Of a DNA stretch of 64,000 nt, positions 1-7,128 are shown piece after piece. The stretch spans positions 62,001 to 126,000 of the forward strand of contig CASEYJ010000004.1 of the NCBI GenBank assembly GCA_949292175.1. The letters run 5' to 3'. The notes beneath the pieces are model-generated. The model searched no databases, was not told the origin of the DNA, and saw only the letters and a list, made by a program, of their open reading frames with translations. Source of the stretch: an uncultured bacterium. GTDB taxonomy: Bacteria; Cyanobacteriota; Vampirovibrionia; Gastranaerophilales; Gastranaerophilaceae. The position numbers were made by a program, and so were the translations under genes. Numbering within the stretch: position 1 is the first letter of the stretch; each line of letters starts with the position of its first letter.

Positions 1-2
1 GT

Positions 3-449
3 AAAATAATTTATTTTATAGTTTGTTTTGTATTCTTTTTAATTTCAGACTTGTACCTAACAAGAATTTTATACGAAAACATAACTCGTGGATTTGCATT
101 CTCCAGCAAGGTAGTGGCGCTTACATACGTAAAAAATACAGGAGCAGCATTTAATATCTTTCCTAACGCAAGGGAATTCTTAATTATTCTTTCTGTTGTG
201 GTACTAACACTCTTATTTCTGTATGTAATAAAACATCTAAAATCAATATGGATGAAAGAGATTTTCTTCGTATCACTTCTGTGCGCAGGTATTGCAGGCA
301 ATCTTCATGAAAGAATTCTGCTTGGTTATGTAAGAGATTTTTTTGAATTAAAGTTTGTGCACTTTCCGGTATTTAACATTTCGGATATCTTCATTAACAT
401 AGCAGTAATAGCACTTGTAATAATAATACTTGTAAAGAAGACAAAATAA
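3..449 (+). CDS. lspA: Lipoprotein signal peptidase (signal peptidase II), 5' end cut by window edge
   Basis: This is the aspartic protease of the inner membrane that removes the signal peptide of prolipoproteins after lipidation. The reading frame is open to the left edge, so the amino terminus lies outside the window. Visible family features are the TYVKNTGAAFNIF block, the GNLHERILLGYVRDFF block carrying the first catalytic aspartate, and FPVFNISDIFIN carrying the second. Hydrophobic membrane segments separate these blocks and the protein ends in a lysine-rich tail. The gene overlaps the next gene by one base (TAATG), so the two are probably cotranslated. An lspA-pseudouridine synthase neighbourhood is also known from Firmicutes. 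Its presence fits a lipoprotein-bearing envelope, and a lipobox protein is seen at 55936-56715. Confidence 0.93.
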   Translation, partial: KIIYFIVCFVFFLISDLYLTRILYENITRGFAFSSKVVALTYVKNTGAAFNIFPNAREFLIILSVVVLTLLFLYVIKHLKSIWMKEIFFVSLLCAGIAGNLHERILLGYVRDFFELKFVHFPVFNISDIFINIAVIALVIIILVKKTK

Positions 450-1357
450 TGATTTACATTGCTGAACTTGATGATGAGGGGAAAAGACTTGATGCTTACC
501 TAACAGAAGTGTTAGGAGACATTTCTCGCTCAAAAATTCAAGCCCATATAAAACAAGGTGAAATCACAGTAAATAATGAAGTTAAAAAAGCCTCTTATAC
601 TCTTAAAGAAGATGATAAAATCGAAGTAACACTAACGAATACAACACAAACTGAAATTTTACCTGAGGACATTCCTTTGGAAATCCTTTACGAAGATGAA
701 AATATGTGCGTTGTTAATAAACCTTCCGGGATGCTAACACACCCAACAACCACAGAAACTTCAGGTACATTAGTTAATGCATTATTGTATAAATTTCAAA
801 ACAATTTATCTGACATAAACGGAGAATTTAGGCGAGGCATATTACACAGACTTGATAGAAATACATCAGGACTTTTAATGATAGCAAAAAACAACGCCAC
901 ACACGAAATTCTTGCAAATCAAATAAAAGAACATTCCATCATAAAAAAATATCGTGCAATAGTTAAGGGAATATGGGAAAAAGATGAAGAAACAATAAAT
1001 CTACCCATTGGGAGAAACCCAAAAGCTCCTCACAAAATGATGGTAACACCTGACGGCAAAGAAAGCATAACTATACTAAAAGTATTAAAAAGGTTCAAAG
1101 AAGCTACATCAGTTGAATTAACATTAATAACAGGAAGAACTCACCAAATAAGAGTTCATACAAGCTACAACAAACATCCGATATATAATGATACATTGTA
1201 CGGCGCAGGAAAAGGTAAAGTTTCAACTCAAGAACAAGTATTGCAATCATTCTACTTAAGGTTTACAAAACCTTTTTCTGATGAGATAATAACTATCGAG
1301 ATTCCACCGGATGAAAAATTTAATAAAGTACTCAATTATTTTGAAGGGAAAAAATAA
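449..1357 (+). CDS. rluD: RluA/RluD-family 23S rRNA pseudouridine synthase
   Basis: This enzyme isomerises uridine to pseudouridine in RNA, most likely in 23S rRNA. The 302 residues begin with an S4 RNA-binding domain (about residues 8-60). The catalytic domain follows, with the family signature HRLDRNTSG containing the catalytic aspartate (about residue 136) and the GRTHQIRVH motif near residue 230. Length and domain order match RluD-type enzymes. The start ATG overlaps the lspA stop, and its own stop overlaps the next ATG, so three genes form one tight operon. The exact target uridines cannot be read from sequence; the symbol denotes the family. No odd feature is seen. Confidence 0.9.
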   Translation: MIYIAELDDEGKRLDAYLTEVLGDISRSKIQAHIKQGEITVNNEVKKASYTLKEDDKIEVTLTNTTQTEILPEDIPLEILYEDENMCVVNKPSGMLTHPTTTETSGTLVNALLYKFQNNLSDINGEFRRGILHRLDRNTSGLLMIAKNNATHEILANQIKEHSIIKKYRAIVKGIWEKDEETINLPIGRNPKAPHKMMVTPDGKESITILKVLKRFKEATSVELTLITGRTHQIRVHTSYNKHPIYNDTLYGAGKGKVSTQEQVLQSFYLRFTKPFSDEIITIEIPPDEKFNKVLNYFEGKK

Positions 1358-1737
1358 TGAAATTAGTTTTACAAATCGCAGCATTCATTGCACTTTTCGC
1401 AGTAATTTATATAGTTATACTTAACGGTAATGATTCAATAACCCTACAACTTTGGGCTCCAAAAGTAGATGCTGTTACCCAAACAGTATATCATACAACC
1501 AAAACTTTAAATTTAGCATTCCTTTTGCTTGGCGTACTTGGTGCAGGTTTATTTGCAGGTATTTCATTAGTTATTCCGTTCTACCTTACACAAATGGAAC
1601 AACTTTTTGCGTATAAAAGAGAATTAGAAAGAAGTTCAGTTAAAACCGACACCAGCACATCTCAAGTAAAAGTATTAAAAGCAAAAGTTGAGGTTTTAGA
1701 AAAAGCTCTTAAAGACGCATTAAATAATAGATATTAA
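1357..1737 (+). CDS. LapA-like (DUF1049) two-helix membrane protein
   Basis: This is a 126-residue membrane protein. A first hydrophobic helix covers about residues 4-22, followed by a short extracytoplasmic stretch containing ILNGNDSITLQLW. A second hydrophobic segment covers about residues 50-77, and a charged coiled-coil tail runs to the end. This layout (helix, N...l.l patch, helix, coiled coil) is that of LapA/DUF1049 proteins, which in enterobacteria help control lipopolysaccharide assembly. The assignment rests on architecture rather than a unique motif. It is the last gene of the lspA-rluD operon, joined by a TAATG overlap. An unrelated small membrane protein with a coiled coil is the alternative. 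Confidence 0.5.
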   Translation: MKLVLQIAAFIALFAVIYIVILNGNDSITLQLWAPKVDAVTQTVYHTTKTLNLAFLLLGVLGAGLFAGISLVIPFYLTQMEQLFAYKRELERSSVKTDTSTSQVKVLKAKVEVLEKALKDALNNRY

Positions 1738-1832
1738 AAACGACATCCAATTCTAAAGTCCTTGTTTTACAAGCTATTTCCTGGTTGTTAACAAATATTA
1801 AGCAATATTTATACAAAAAGGCAATTATTTAA

Positions 1833-1857
1833 CTTGTATATACTTTATATATACAAG
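1833..1857. promoter_or_regulatory. 10-bp perfect inverted repeat upstream of the gene at 1879
   Basis: Two perfect 10-base arms, CTTGTATATA at 1833-1842 and TATATACAAG at 1848-1857, are separated by five bases. The element ends eight bases before the purine-rich ribosome binding site (1865-1872). It could be an operator for a dimeric regulator or an RNA hairpin near the start codon. AT-richness lowers the significance, but a 20-base match is long for chance. Confidence 0.4.
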
Positions 1858-1878
1858 AGAGTAAAAAGAGGTACGAAC

Positions 1879-2760
1879 ATGACTCCATCTGATAGAATTG
1901 GAAATAAACCAAGGCAAATTGACAGACCAATGTCGAGACAGGCATTTCGTCCTGGACAGTGGGATGGAGTCAAACTTGGTTCTAGTCATAAGACATATAT
2001 ACAAAACAATTTCTATGGTCCTCAAACAAACTACAGAGGTTGGGGTGATGCTTGGGCTGGATATGAGTACAAAGAGCCATGTTACGAACAAGAACAAAAA
2101 CCCAACTGGCTAAGTTGGGTTGGAATCGGCACAGGAGTCCTTGGCGGGATACTCAACGCATTTGGGGTAGGCCAAAAACAAGAAACTCCTGAAGTAAGTG
2201 AACGAGGTGCAGTACCAGAAACAGCAACTCCGCCGCTAGTTCCTGAGACAACACAAACAACAAGACAGGAAACAACTGCTCCGGTTACACCTAAAACTCC
2301 GGAAAGAGCGCCAAAGAAAGAAGAAACAGCAACACCTCCAACGACAACTCCGGTAACTACACAAGAACCTGAAACTGAACCTGAAGCAGAACAAGATCCA
2401 ACCGTTGATAATTTCAACTGGGAAAGCGGATTTTCGACATATGCTATGGATGAAGCCGTAAATGGCAAATCTCCAACTGAAGAAATTTCAGGAAAAATAA
2501 GCGTAAAAGAAAAGGGTGAAGCGGGCAAAGCTCCTAAGAAATTCACTTTAACAGACGGTAATAACACTTACTCATTTGAAAAAATTGAAAATGCAAACGG
2601 AAGCGTTTCATATAAATGTACAGGTTGTACCGGCGGTAAAACAAAAACTTATACTCAAGGTAACGTTTACGAATGTAGACTTGTTAACGGCAAACCTGTT
2701 CTCATCCAACCTAAGGATGAAGAAGGATGGGGCAAAGGTCTTGACAGATCTAACCAGTAA
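1879..2760 (+). CDS. Hypothetical protein with P/T/E-rich linker and Cys motif
   Basis: I do not recognise this 293-residue protein. The frame is open from a TTG at 1834, but the ATG at 1879 is preferred because AAAGAGGT lies at 1867-1874 just before it. The N-terminal 75 residues are rich in aromatic residues and glycine (FYGPQTNYRGW, GDAWAGYEYKEP). A short glycine-rich hydrophobic stretch (WVGIGTGVLGGILNAFG, about residues 85-100) follows, then a long low-complexity Pro/Thr/Glu linker (about 105-180). A compact C-terminal domain carries CTGCTGG, a possible metal or disulfide site. No signal peptide is visible. A terminator follows immediately, so it is probably monocistronic. It is likely lineage-specific. 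Confidence 0.6.
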   Translation: MTPSDRIGNKPRQIDRPMSRQAFRPGQWDGVKLGSSHKTYIQNNFYGPQTNYRGWGDAWAGYEYKEPCYEQEQKPNWLSWVGIGTGVLGGILNAFGVGQKQETPEVSERGAVPETATPPLVPETTQTTRQETTAPVTPKTPERAPKKEETATPPTTTPVTTQEPETEPEAEQDPTVDNFNWESGFSTYAMDEAVNGKSPTEEISGKISVKEKGEAGKAPKKFTLTDGNNTYSFEKIENANGSVSYKCTGCTGGKTKTYTQGNVYECRLVNGKPVLIQPKDEEGWGKGLDRSNQ

Positions 2761-2770
2761 TATAAGATTA

Positions 2771-2803
2771 AAAAAAGAGGTTTTAATAAAACCTCTTTTT
2801 TTT
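2771..2803. terminator. Bidirectional Rho-independent terminator
   Basis: A 14-base stem (AAAAAAGAGGTTTT at 2771-2784 and its complement at 2788-2801) with a three-base loop is flanked by A and T runs. It can therefore end transcription of the gene at 1879 and of the convergent GNAT-like gene, whose stop codon it overlaps. Confidence 0.85.
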
Positions 2804-3788
2804 AATTAATTGCAATCCCATTTTCACCAAATAAAAATACTTGAAGGACATTTTCCTTTTGTCTTATTGGTCTATACAAATCTTTAACTAAAACATTTTG
2901 AGTTTGAATACATTGGAAATTTTTATTTTTTAAATATTCTTCAAATCTTTCGGAAGTCTTAGTGTATTTTTTTTGTTTGATAAATGTGTAAAAATAAGAT
3001 TTTTTTGAAGAAATTTCACCAATAGCAAAGGCTAAAATTTCATCATATGAAATATCATACCCATTATTTGTCGTAAGATCCAAAATGAAATTAGTGTTAT
3101 CAGTTGTCGTTATAGACAAATATGCAACAATTCTATGATGAACACCCTCTTCGAGCACATATCTGTTTTTATAAAAGTTAGTAATGCCTTCGAAAAACGG
3201 CTCCTTAAATTCTGTTTTTATTCTAACAAGAGAAGGTTTATAAAGAGCATTTAATTCGCTATTATATAAATCGCTCACCTTTTTAGCATCCGAGTTTTGA
3301 CAAACTCTAAATCTTGCAGGACGTATATTATTCAAATCAAAATTCTCAATTTTCCAGAGATTTTCTGATGAACAATGTCTAAAACCACATTGATTTAAGA
3401 AAAGAGAAAAAAGCTCATCATGAGATTCATCAATAGTAACAGAAAAAGATGTCGCACCCTTTGCGCCATAACGAGCAATAACAAAATCAACGAGCTGTTT
3501 TCCAACATCATAAAGGTTATTTTTAAATATAAGACGTGTAATATTAATCTTATAAGGATTACCCATTGTCGGAAGTACTGTTATCATCCCCAAAATTTCA
3601 TCCTTCTCTAAAAAAATATAAGATTCAGGAAGAAACTTATATTTTAATGGCAAAAGTTTGTGCACAACTCTGGCAGCCTCAGTACGCATCTCCTTTGCGA
3701 AGCGATCACTGTCGTCACTTCCAAGATACTCGGCCATCTTGCGAATCTTTGGGATATCAAAACAATTTAGCTGTCTAATCCTCGTCAT
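2802..3788 (-). CDS. GNAT-like N-acetyltransferase domain protein
   Basis: This 328-residue protein begins MTRIRQLNCFDIPKIRKMAEYL, the usual opening strand and helix of GNAT acetyltransferases. A central strand (YIFLEKDEILGMITVLP) resembles the GNAT core beta strands. The second half (about residues 165-328) again starts with a GNAT-like strand (RFRVCQNSDAKKVSDLYN), so the protein may be a tandem or degenerate double-GNAT fold. A clear acetyl-CoA loop (Q/RxxGxG/A) is not obvious, so catalytic activity is uncertain. It is divergent from the dehydrogenase pair and convergent with the upstream gene. Substrate is unknown. Confidence 0.5.
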   Translation of the reverse strand: MTRIRQLNCFDIPKIRKMAEYLGSDDSDRFAKEMRTEAARVVHKLLPLKYKFLPESYIFLEKDEILGMITVLPTMGNPYKINITRLIFKNNLYDVGKQLVDFVIARYGAKGATSFSVTIDESHDELFSLFLNQCGFRHCSSENLWKIENFDLNNIRPARFRVCQNSDAKKVSDLYNSELNALYKPSLVRIKTEFKEPFFEGITNFYKNRYVLEEGVHHRIVAYLSITTTDNTNFILDLTTNNGYDISYDEILAFAIGEISSKKSYFYTFIKQKKYTKTSERFEEYLKNKNFQCIQTQNVLVKDLYRPIRQKENVLQVFLFGENGIAIN

Positions 3789-3809
3789 ATATACATTATA
3801 TATTTTTTT

Positions 3810-3838
3810 TTGTTCATTCGCAAGATTTATGATAAAAT
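3810..3838 (+). promoter_or_regulatory. Sigma70-type promoter of the dehydrogenase pair
   Basis: A -35 like TTGTTC (3810-3815) and a -10 TAAAAT (3833-3838) are separated by exactly 17 bases. They lie 22 bases before the first dehydrogenase start codon, in a short divergent intergenic region. Confidence 0.55.
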
Positions 3839-3860
3839 TATTTAAGAAAGTGGTAGATTT

Positions 3861-4847
3861 ATGAAAAATGCAATTATTGAAAAAGGTAAAATAGTAGTAA
3901 AAGAAAAACCTGATTTAAAACTAGAGGATAAAGATGGAGCTATTGTTAAGGTTTGTGGATGTGGTCTATGCGGTTCTGATATTGTTAAACTAAGAGAACA
4001 CATTTCACCGGAAGGGACAGTTCTTGGACATGAAATTGTCGCAGAAATCGTAGAAATCAAGTCTATAACCAACTTTAAAGTTGGGGATAAAATTATAACA
4101 TCGCACCACATTCCTTGTGGCAAATGTAAATACTGCATAAACGGAAATGTCTCGATGTGTACACACTTTAAAGGAACTAACATTTATCCGGGCGGATTTA
4201 GCGAACTGGTTTATGTATCAGAAGAACATCTGCAAAATGTTGCCTACCTTATACCTGAAAACCTAACAGAAATCGAAGCTTCCTTTTACGAACCACTTGG
4301 ATGCTGCGTACGTGCAGTAAAAAGAGCAAACCTTAGAAAAGATTCAACTGTACTCGTTGTAGGACTTGGCTCAATTGGAATACTTATGGCACAAGCCTTA
4401 AACGCTTTTGGAATGGATGTTATAGGATGTGACTTAATTCCTGAGAGAATAAATTTCCTAAAAGAATTAGGTATTGACGCTTTACATGTTAAAGATTTGC
4501 CCGAAAGATTGGAAGCTGACGCCGTATTTATGACCTCAGGAGCAGACAAAGCCATTGACACTGCACTGAAAGCTATTAGAAACGGCGGGACTATTCTTGT
4601 ATTTTCAAGTACACCGCAAAACTTTGGCTATGCAAATAACGAAATTTATTATAGAGAACTTACCGTATTAGGAAGTTATTCTCCTTCTCCGGCGGATCTA
4701 AAAGATTCACTGGATCTTTTGCAAAGCGGGAAAGTAAAAGTTAAAGGAATATCAACACCATATGAATTAAAAGATATCCAAAAAGCTTTTGATGACACCG
4801 TTGCAAATAAAATAATGAAAGCATATATTACTATTGGAAAAAATTAA
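3861..4847 (+). CDS. Zinc-dependent medium-chain dehydrogenase (polyol/threonine dehydrogenase type)
   Basis: This 328-residue enzyme belongs to the zinc-containing medium-chain dehydrogenase family, which oxidises alcohols, polyols or L-threonine with NAD(P)+. It shows the catalytic zinc region (CGCGLCGSD near residue 31, GHE near residue 56) and the structural zinc lobe with four cysteines (PCGKCKYCINGNVSMC). The Rossmann glycine motif is VVGLGSIG (about 168-175). The substrate cannot be read from sequence. It precedes a second member of the same family, so the two probably act on related substrates or in consecutive steps. The stop is 11 bases upstream of the next chosen start. It is somewhat shorter than the usual 340-350 residues. 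Confidence 0.82.
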   Translation: MKNAIIEKGKIVVKEKPDLKLEDKDGAIVKVCGCGLCGSDIVKLREHISPEGTVLGHEIVAEIVEIKSITNFKVGDKIITSHHIPCGKCKYCINGNVSMCTHFKGTNIYPGGFSELVYVSEEHLQNVAYLIPENLTEIEASFYEPLGCCVRAVKRANLRKDSTVLVVGLGSIGILMAQALNAFGMDVIGCDLIPERINFLKELGIDALHVKDLPERLEADAVFMTSGADKAIDTALKAIRNGGTILVFSSTPQNFGYANNEIYYRELTVLGSYSPSPADLKDSLDLLQSGKVKVKGISTPYELKDIQKAFDDTVANKIMKAYITIGKN

Positions 4848-4857
4848 GGGAACAAAG

Positions 4858-5901
4858 ATGCGCGCAATTCAATATTACGGCCCTCAAAATATAAAACTGG
4901 AAAACGTAATGGTAAAACCTCCTGAAGAAGGAGAAATTGTTGTAAAAGTAATGTCTGCACTCACTTGCGGAACTGATGTAAAAACATTTCGCCGCGGTCA
5001 TCCGGTATTAATAAAAAATATACCTTCAGGTTTTGGACACGAATTTGCAGGAATTGTAGACAGAGTAGGCCATGGTGTTACTAACGTAAAAGTTGGAGAT
5101 AGAGTTGTTTGCGCAAACTCAGCACCTTGCGGTAAATGCTTCTACTGCAAAAGAGAAGAATATAACTTGTGCGAAAATCTTAACTTACTCAATGGAGCTT
5201 ATGCAGAATATATAACAGTGCCGGCAAGAATTGTCGAAAAAAATACTGTTATAATTCCAAATTCCTTAAGTTTTGATAAAGCTGCATTTTCAGAACCCCT
5301 TGCAAATGTCGTACACGGAGTAGAAAGAACAAACATAAAAGAAGGTGACACTGTCGGCATAATAGGAATTGGACCAATTGGTTTGATGTTTGCACGCCTT
5401 GCAAAATTAAAGGGTGCAAAAGTTATAGTTGGAGGCAGAAATCCTCTTAAACTAAAAATGGCAGAAGAATTTGCAAAAGCTGACGAGATTGTTGATTTAA
5501 CAAAATACCCAAACCCTGAAAAAATCTTTAAATCATTCACAGAAGAAAACAAAGGGCTTGATGTTGCAGTTGAATGCGTCGGATTACCTGAAATTTGGGA
5601 AAGAATTTTTGCCTGCGTAAGACCGGGAGGAACAGTTCACTTTTTCGGAGGTTGCAAATCCGGCTCAACAGTAACTTTTGATACGACAAGAATGCACTAC
5701 GGCGACATCCGCTTAATGAGCGTATTTCACCATACTCCAAAATACTTTAGAATGGCGCTTGATTACATCGCATCAGGTAACGTAGAGGTAGAAAAACTTA
5801 TCACCGACACAATAGGACTTGAAGATATTGAATACGCGATGAACCAACACATTGCAGGGAAAGCAATCAAGTTTTTAGTAAAACCTTGGGGAAAAGTTTA
5901 A
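4858..5901 (+). CDS. Zinc-dependent medium-chain dehydrogenase, second of a tandem pair
   Basis: This is a 347-residue zinc medium-chain dehydrogenase, related to but clearly diverged from the gene before it. Motifs are TCGTDVKTFRRGH (catalytic zinc cysteine), GFGHEFAGIV (GHE), PCGKCFYCKREEYNLC (structural zinc) and GIIGIGPIGLMFARLAK (NAD(P) binding). The frame is open from a TTG at 4834 inside the previous gene. The ATG at 4858 is preferred because it follows a GGGA-type ribosome binding site and gives the normal family N-terminus MRAIQYYG. The acidic residue after the Rossmann motif is not distinct enough to predict NAD versus NADP. Substrate is unknown; sorbitol-type and threonine dehydrogenases are the closest general models. 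Confidence 0.82.
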   Translation: MRAIQYYGPQNIKLENVMVKPPEEGEIVVKVMSALTCGTDVKTFRRGHPVLIKNIPSGFGHEFAGIVDRVGHGVTNVKVGDRVVCANSAPCGKCFYCKREEYNLCENLNLLNGAYAEYITVPARIVEKNTVIIPNSLSFDKAAFSEPLANVVHGVERTNIKEGDTVGIIGIGPIGLMFARLAKLKGAKVIVGGRNPLKLKMAEEFAKADEIVDLTKYPNPEKIFKSFTEENKGLDVAVECVGLPEIWERIFACVRPGGTVHFFGGCKSGSTVTFDTTRMHYGDIRLMSVFHHTPKYFRMALDYIASGNVEVEKLITDTIGLEDIEYAMNQHIAGKAIKFLVKPWGKV

Positions 5902-5993
5902 CATTTGTTACAAACCCATTAAAAAATTAAAGATTTACTCCTCAGATTCCGATTATGAATATGTAATCAGAAGTCTAAAGGAGAATTTGATAT

Positions 5994-6149
5994 ATGCTAA
6001 AAAAGATTGTATCCCCATCGTCAAATAAATGTGACAGTGTGGAATTTATATTAAGAGGAGCGAGAAAACGCCGTTCAATGGCGATTACAACTGCACGGAG
6101 TATTTCATCCGAAGCAGGAATTCAAACTAAATTCGCAGTAGTAAAATAG
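5994..6149 (+). CDS. Small basic protein, 51 residues
   Basis: This small gene lies in what otherwise looks like a 340-base gap. It starts at an ATG preceded by a strong AAAGGAG ribosome binding site at correct spacing and runs 51 codons to TAG. The product is basic (RGARKRRSMA in the middle) and carries a single cysteine near residue 13. It has no signal peptide or membrane segment. A terminator follows at 6184-6215. I do not recognise it. The ribosome binding site and the terminator argue that it is real. It could be a small nucleic-acid-binding or ribosome-associated protein, which is inference from charge only. Confidence 0.6.
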   Translation: MLKKIVSPSSNKCDSVEFILRGARKRRSMAITTARSISSEAGIQTKFAVVK

Positions 6150-6183
6150 GTCTGCGGATTGAATTAAGAAAAGAGAGCAAGTA

Positions 6184-6215
6184 AAAACGGACGACTAAAT
6201 TTAGCCGTCCGTTTT
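6184..6215. terminator. Bidirectional terminator between small gene and rpmA
   Basis: An almost perfect 16-base inverted repeat (AAAACGGACGACTAAA against TTTAGCCGTCCGTTTT) has A and T runs at its ends and one wobble pair. It serves the small gene at 5994 and, on the other strand, rplU-rpmA. Confidence 0.85.
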
Positions 6216-6243
6216 AAAATATTCAGTTGTTTCGGAACCTTAA

Positions 6244-6498
6244 CTATACAGCGTAAACACTAACTTGTTTACGATCACGTCTGTGAGCTTCGAATTTAAC
6301 CTGACCGTCGATAATAGCATATAATGTATCATCAGAGCCGATACCAACGTTATTACCAGGGTGAATTTTTGTTCCTCTTTGACGAACAAGAATATTACCT
6401 GCCTTAACGATTTCGCCGCTGAATCTTTTTACGCCTAGACGCTTCGCTTCGGAGTCACGACCGTTACGGGTAGATCCCATACCTTTCTTATGTGCCAT
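6244..6498 (-). CDS. rpmA: 50S ribosomal protein L27
   Basis: L27 is a component of the large ribosomal subunit whose flexible N-terminus reaches the peptidyl transferase centre. The 84 residues begin [20 protein letters not shown], matching L27, and contain the conserved [14 protein letters not shown] segment. The protein starts directly at the mature AHKKG end, without the cleaved N-terminal extension typical of Firmicutes and relatives. The second glycine of the usual GGG stretch is methionine here. A GGAGAA ribosome binding site precedes the ATG. It lies 32 bases after rplU in the standard rplU-rpmA order. Confidence 0.97.
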   Translation of the reverse strand: MAHKKGMGSTRNGRDSEAKRLGVKRFSGEIVKAGNILVRQRGTKIHPGNNVGIGSDDTLYAIIDGQVKFEAHRRDRKQVSVYAV

Positions 6499-6530
6499 TG
6501 TTATTTCTCCTTGTTAATTGTTTTTGTTAA

Positions 6531-6884
6531 CTATGCTTCTGCTGACTCTTCAGTTGAAGCTGATTTCTTAGCTGAAGTTCTGATTTTGTTAATCATAACT
6601 CTAGTAAAGCATTGTCTGTGACCTTGTTTTCTTCTGTAACCTTTTTTAGGTCTTTGTTTGAAAACGATCACTTTCTTAGCTTTGTCGTGAGCCACAACAG
6701 TACCTTCTACTGAAGCACCTGATACGTATGGCTGACCAACTTTTGATTTTTTACCGTTAACTAACATAACGATTTTGTCAAAAGTAACTTTTGCATCTTT
6801 TTCAGCATCCAACAATTCGATATCAACGTAACGTCCTTCTTCTACAGGATATTGTTTTCCGCCTGTTTCAACTATTGCGTACAT
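6531..6884 (-). CDS. rplU: 50S ribosomal protein L21
   Basis: L21 is a large-subunit ribosomal protein that binds 23S rRNA. The 117 residues start [17 protein letters not shown], the L21 signature, and contain [12 protein letters not shown] near residue 80. A short acidic alanine/serine-rich tail extends the C-terminus ([14 protein letters not shown]). The gene heads a two-gene operon with rpmA. It is preceded by a good ribosome binding site (AAAGGACAAG) and a leader of about 120 bases with a hairpin. Confidence 0.97.
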   Translation of the reverse strand: MYAIVETGGKQYPVEEGRYVDIELLDAEKDAKVTFDKIVMLVNGKKSKVGQPYVSGASVEGTVVAHDKAKKVIVFKQRPKKGYRRKQGHRQCFTRVMINKIRTSAKKSASTEESAEA

Positions 6885-7006
6885 TTGTCTTGTCCTTTCA
6901 TTTTAGGTTTCGTAACCCTTATTTCTAATTGCTATTTATATTCAATAAGAACCGGGGAGTTCCCCTTCAGGGTTTTATAAAACGAGTTACCTAGAGTAAT
7001 ACACGT
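6885..7006 (-). promoter_or_regulatory. Structured 5' leader of rplU-rpmA (candidate ribosomal protein leader)
   Basis: From the predicted transcription start near 7006 to the rplU ATG there are about 120 bases. They contain a GC-rich hairpin: the core GGGGAACTCCCC (complement of 6954-6965) is enclosed by AACC/GGTT arms, which stands out in this AT-rich region. L21 leaders that bind the ribosomal protein are known in other bacteria. I cannot match this one to a known family, so autoregulation is inference. Confidence 0.4.
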
Positions 7007-7012
7007 ATCATG

Positions 7013-7041
7013 ATTATGCCTTGCTCAACCTTAACTGTCAA
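7013..7041 (-). promoter_or_regulatory. Strong promoter of rplU-rpmA
   Basis: Read on the minus strand, a perfect TTGACA -35 (complement of 7036-7041) is followed after 17 bases by a CATAAT -10 (complement of 7013-7018). It is one of the best promoters in the window, as expected for ribosomal protein genes. Confidence 0.8.
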
Positions 7042-7047
7042 GTAGTA

Positions 7048-7089
7048 TTAATATTTATTAAGGACATTTGTATCGTTAATATTTATTAA
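7048..7089. repeat. 14-bp direct repeat between rplU and murF
   Basis: The sequence TTAATATTTATTAA occurs at 7048-7061 and again at 7076-7089. The copies lie in the divergent region between the rplU promoter and the murF start, so they could be protein-binding sites. AT-rich chance repetition is possible. Confidence 0.45.
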
Positions 7090-7128
7090 AATTTTCGTCT
7101 GTTATTTTTTTTGAAGTATCATAATAAT

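Noticed and set aside
2082..2567. 161-codon frame on the minus strand opposite the P/T-rich gene
   Set aside because: It is the antisense of a repetitive linker, rich in Ser/Val, with no start signal.
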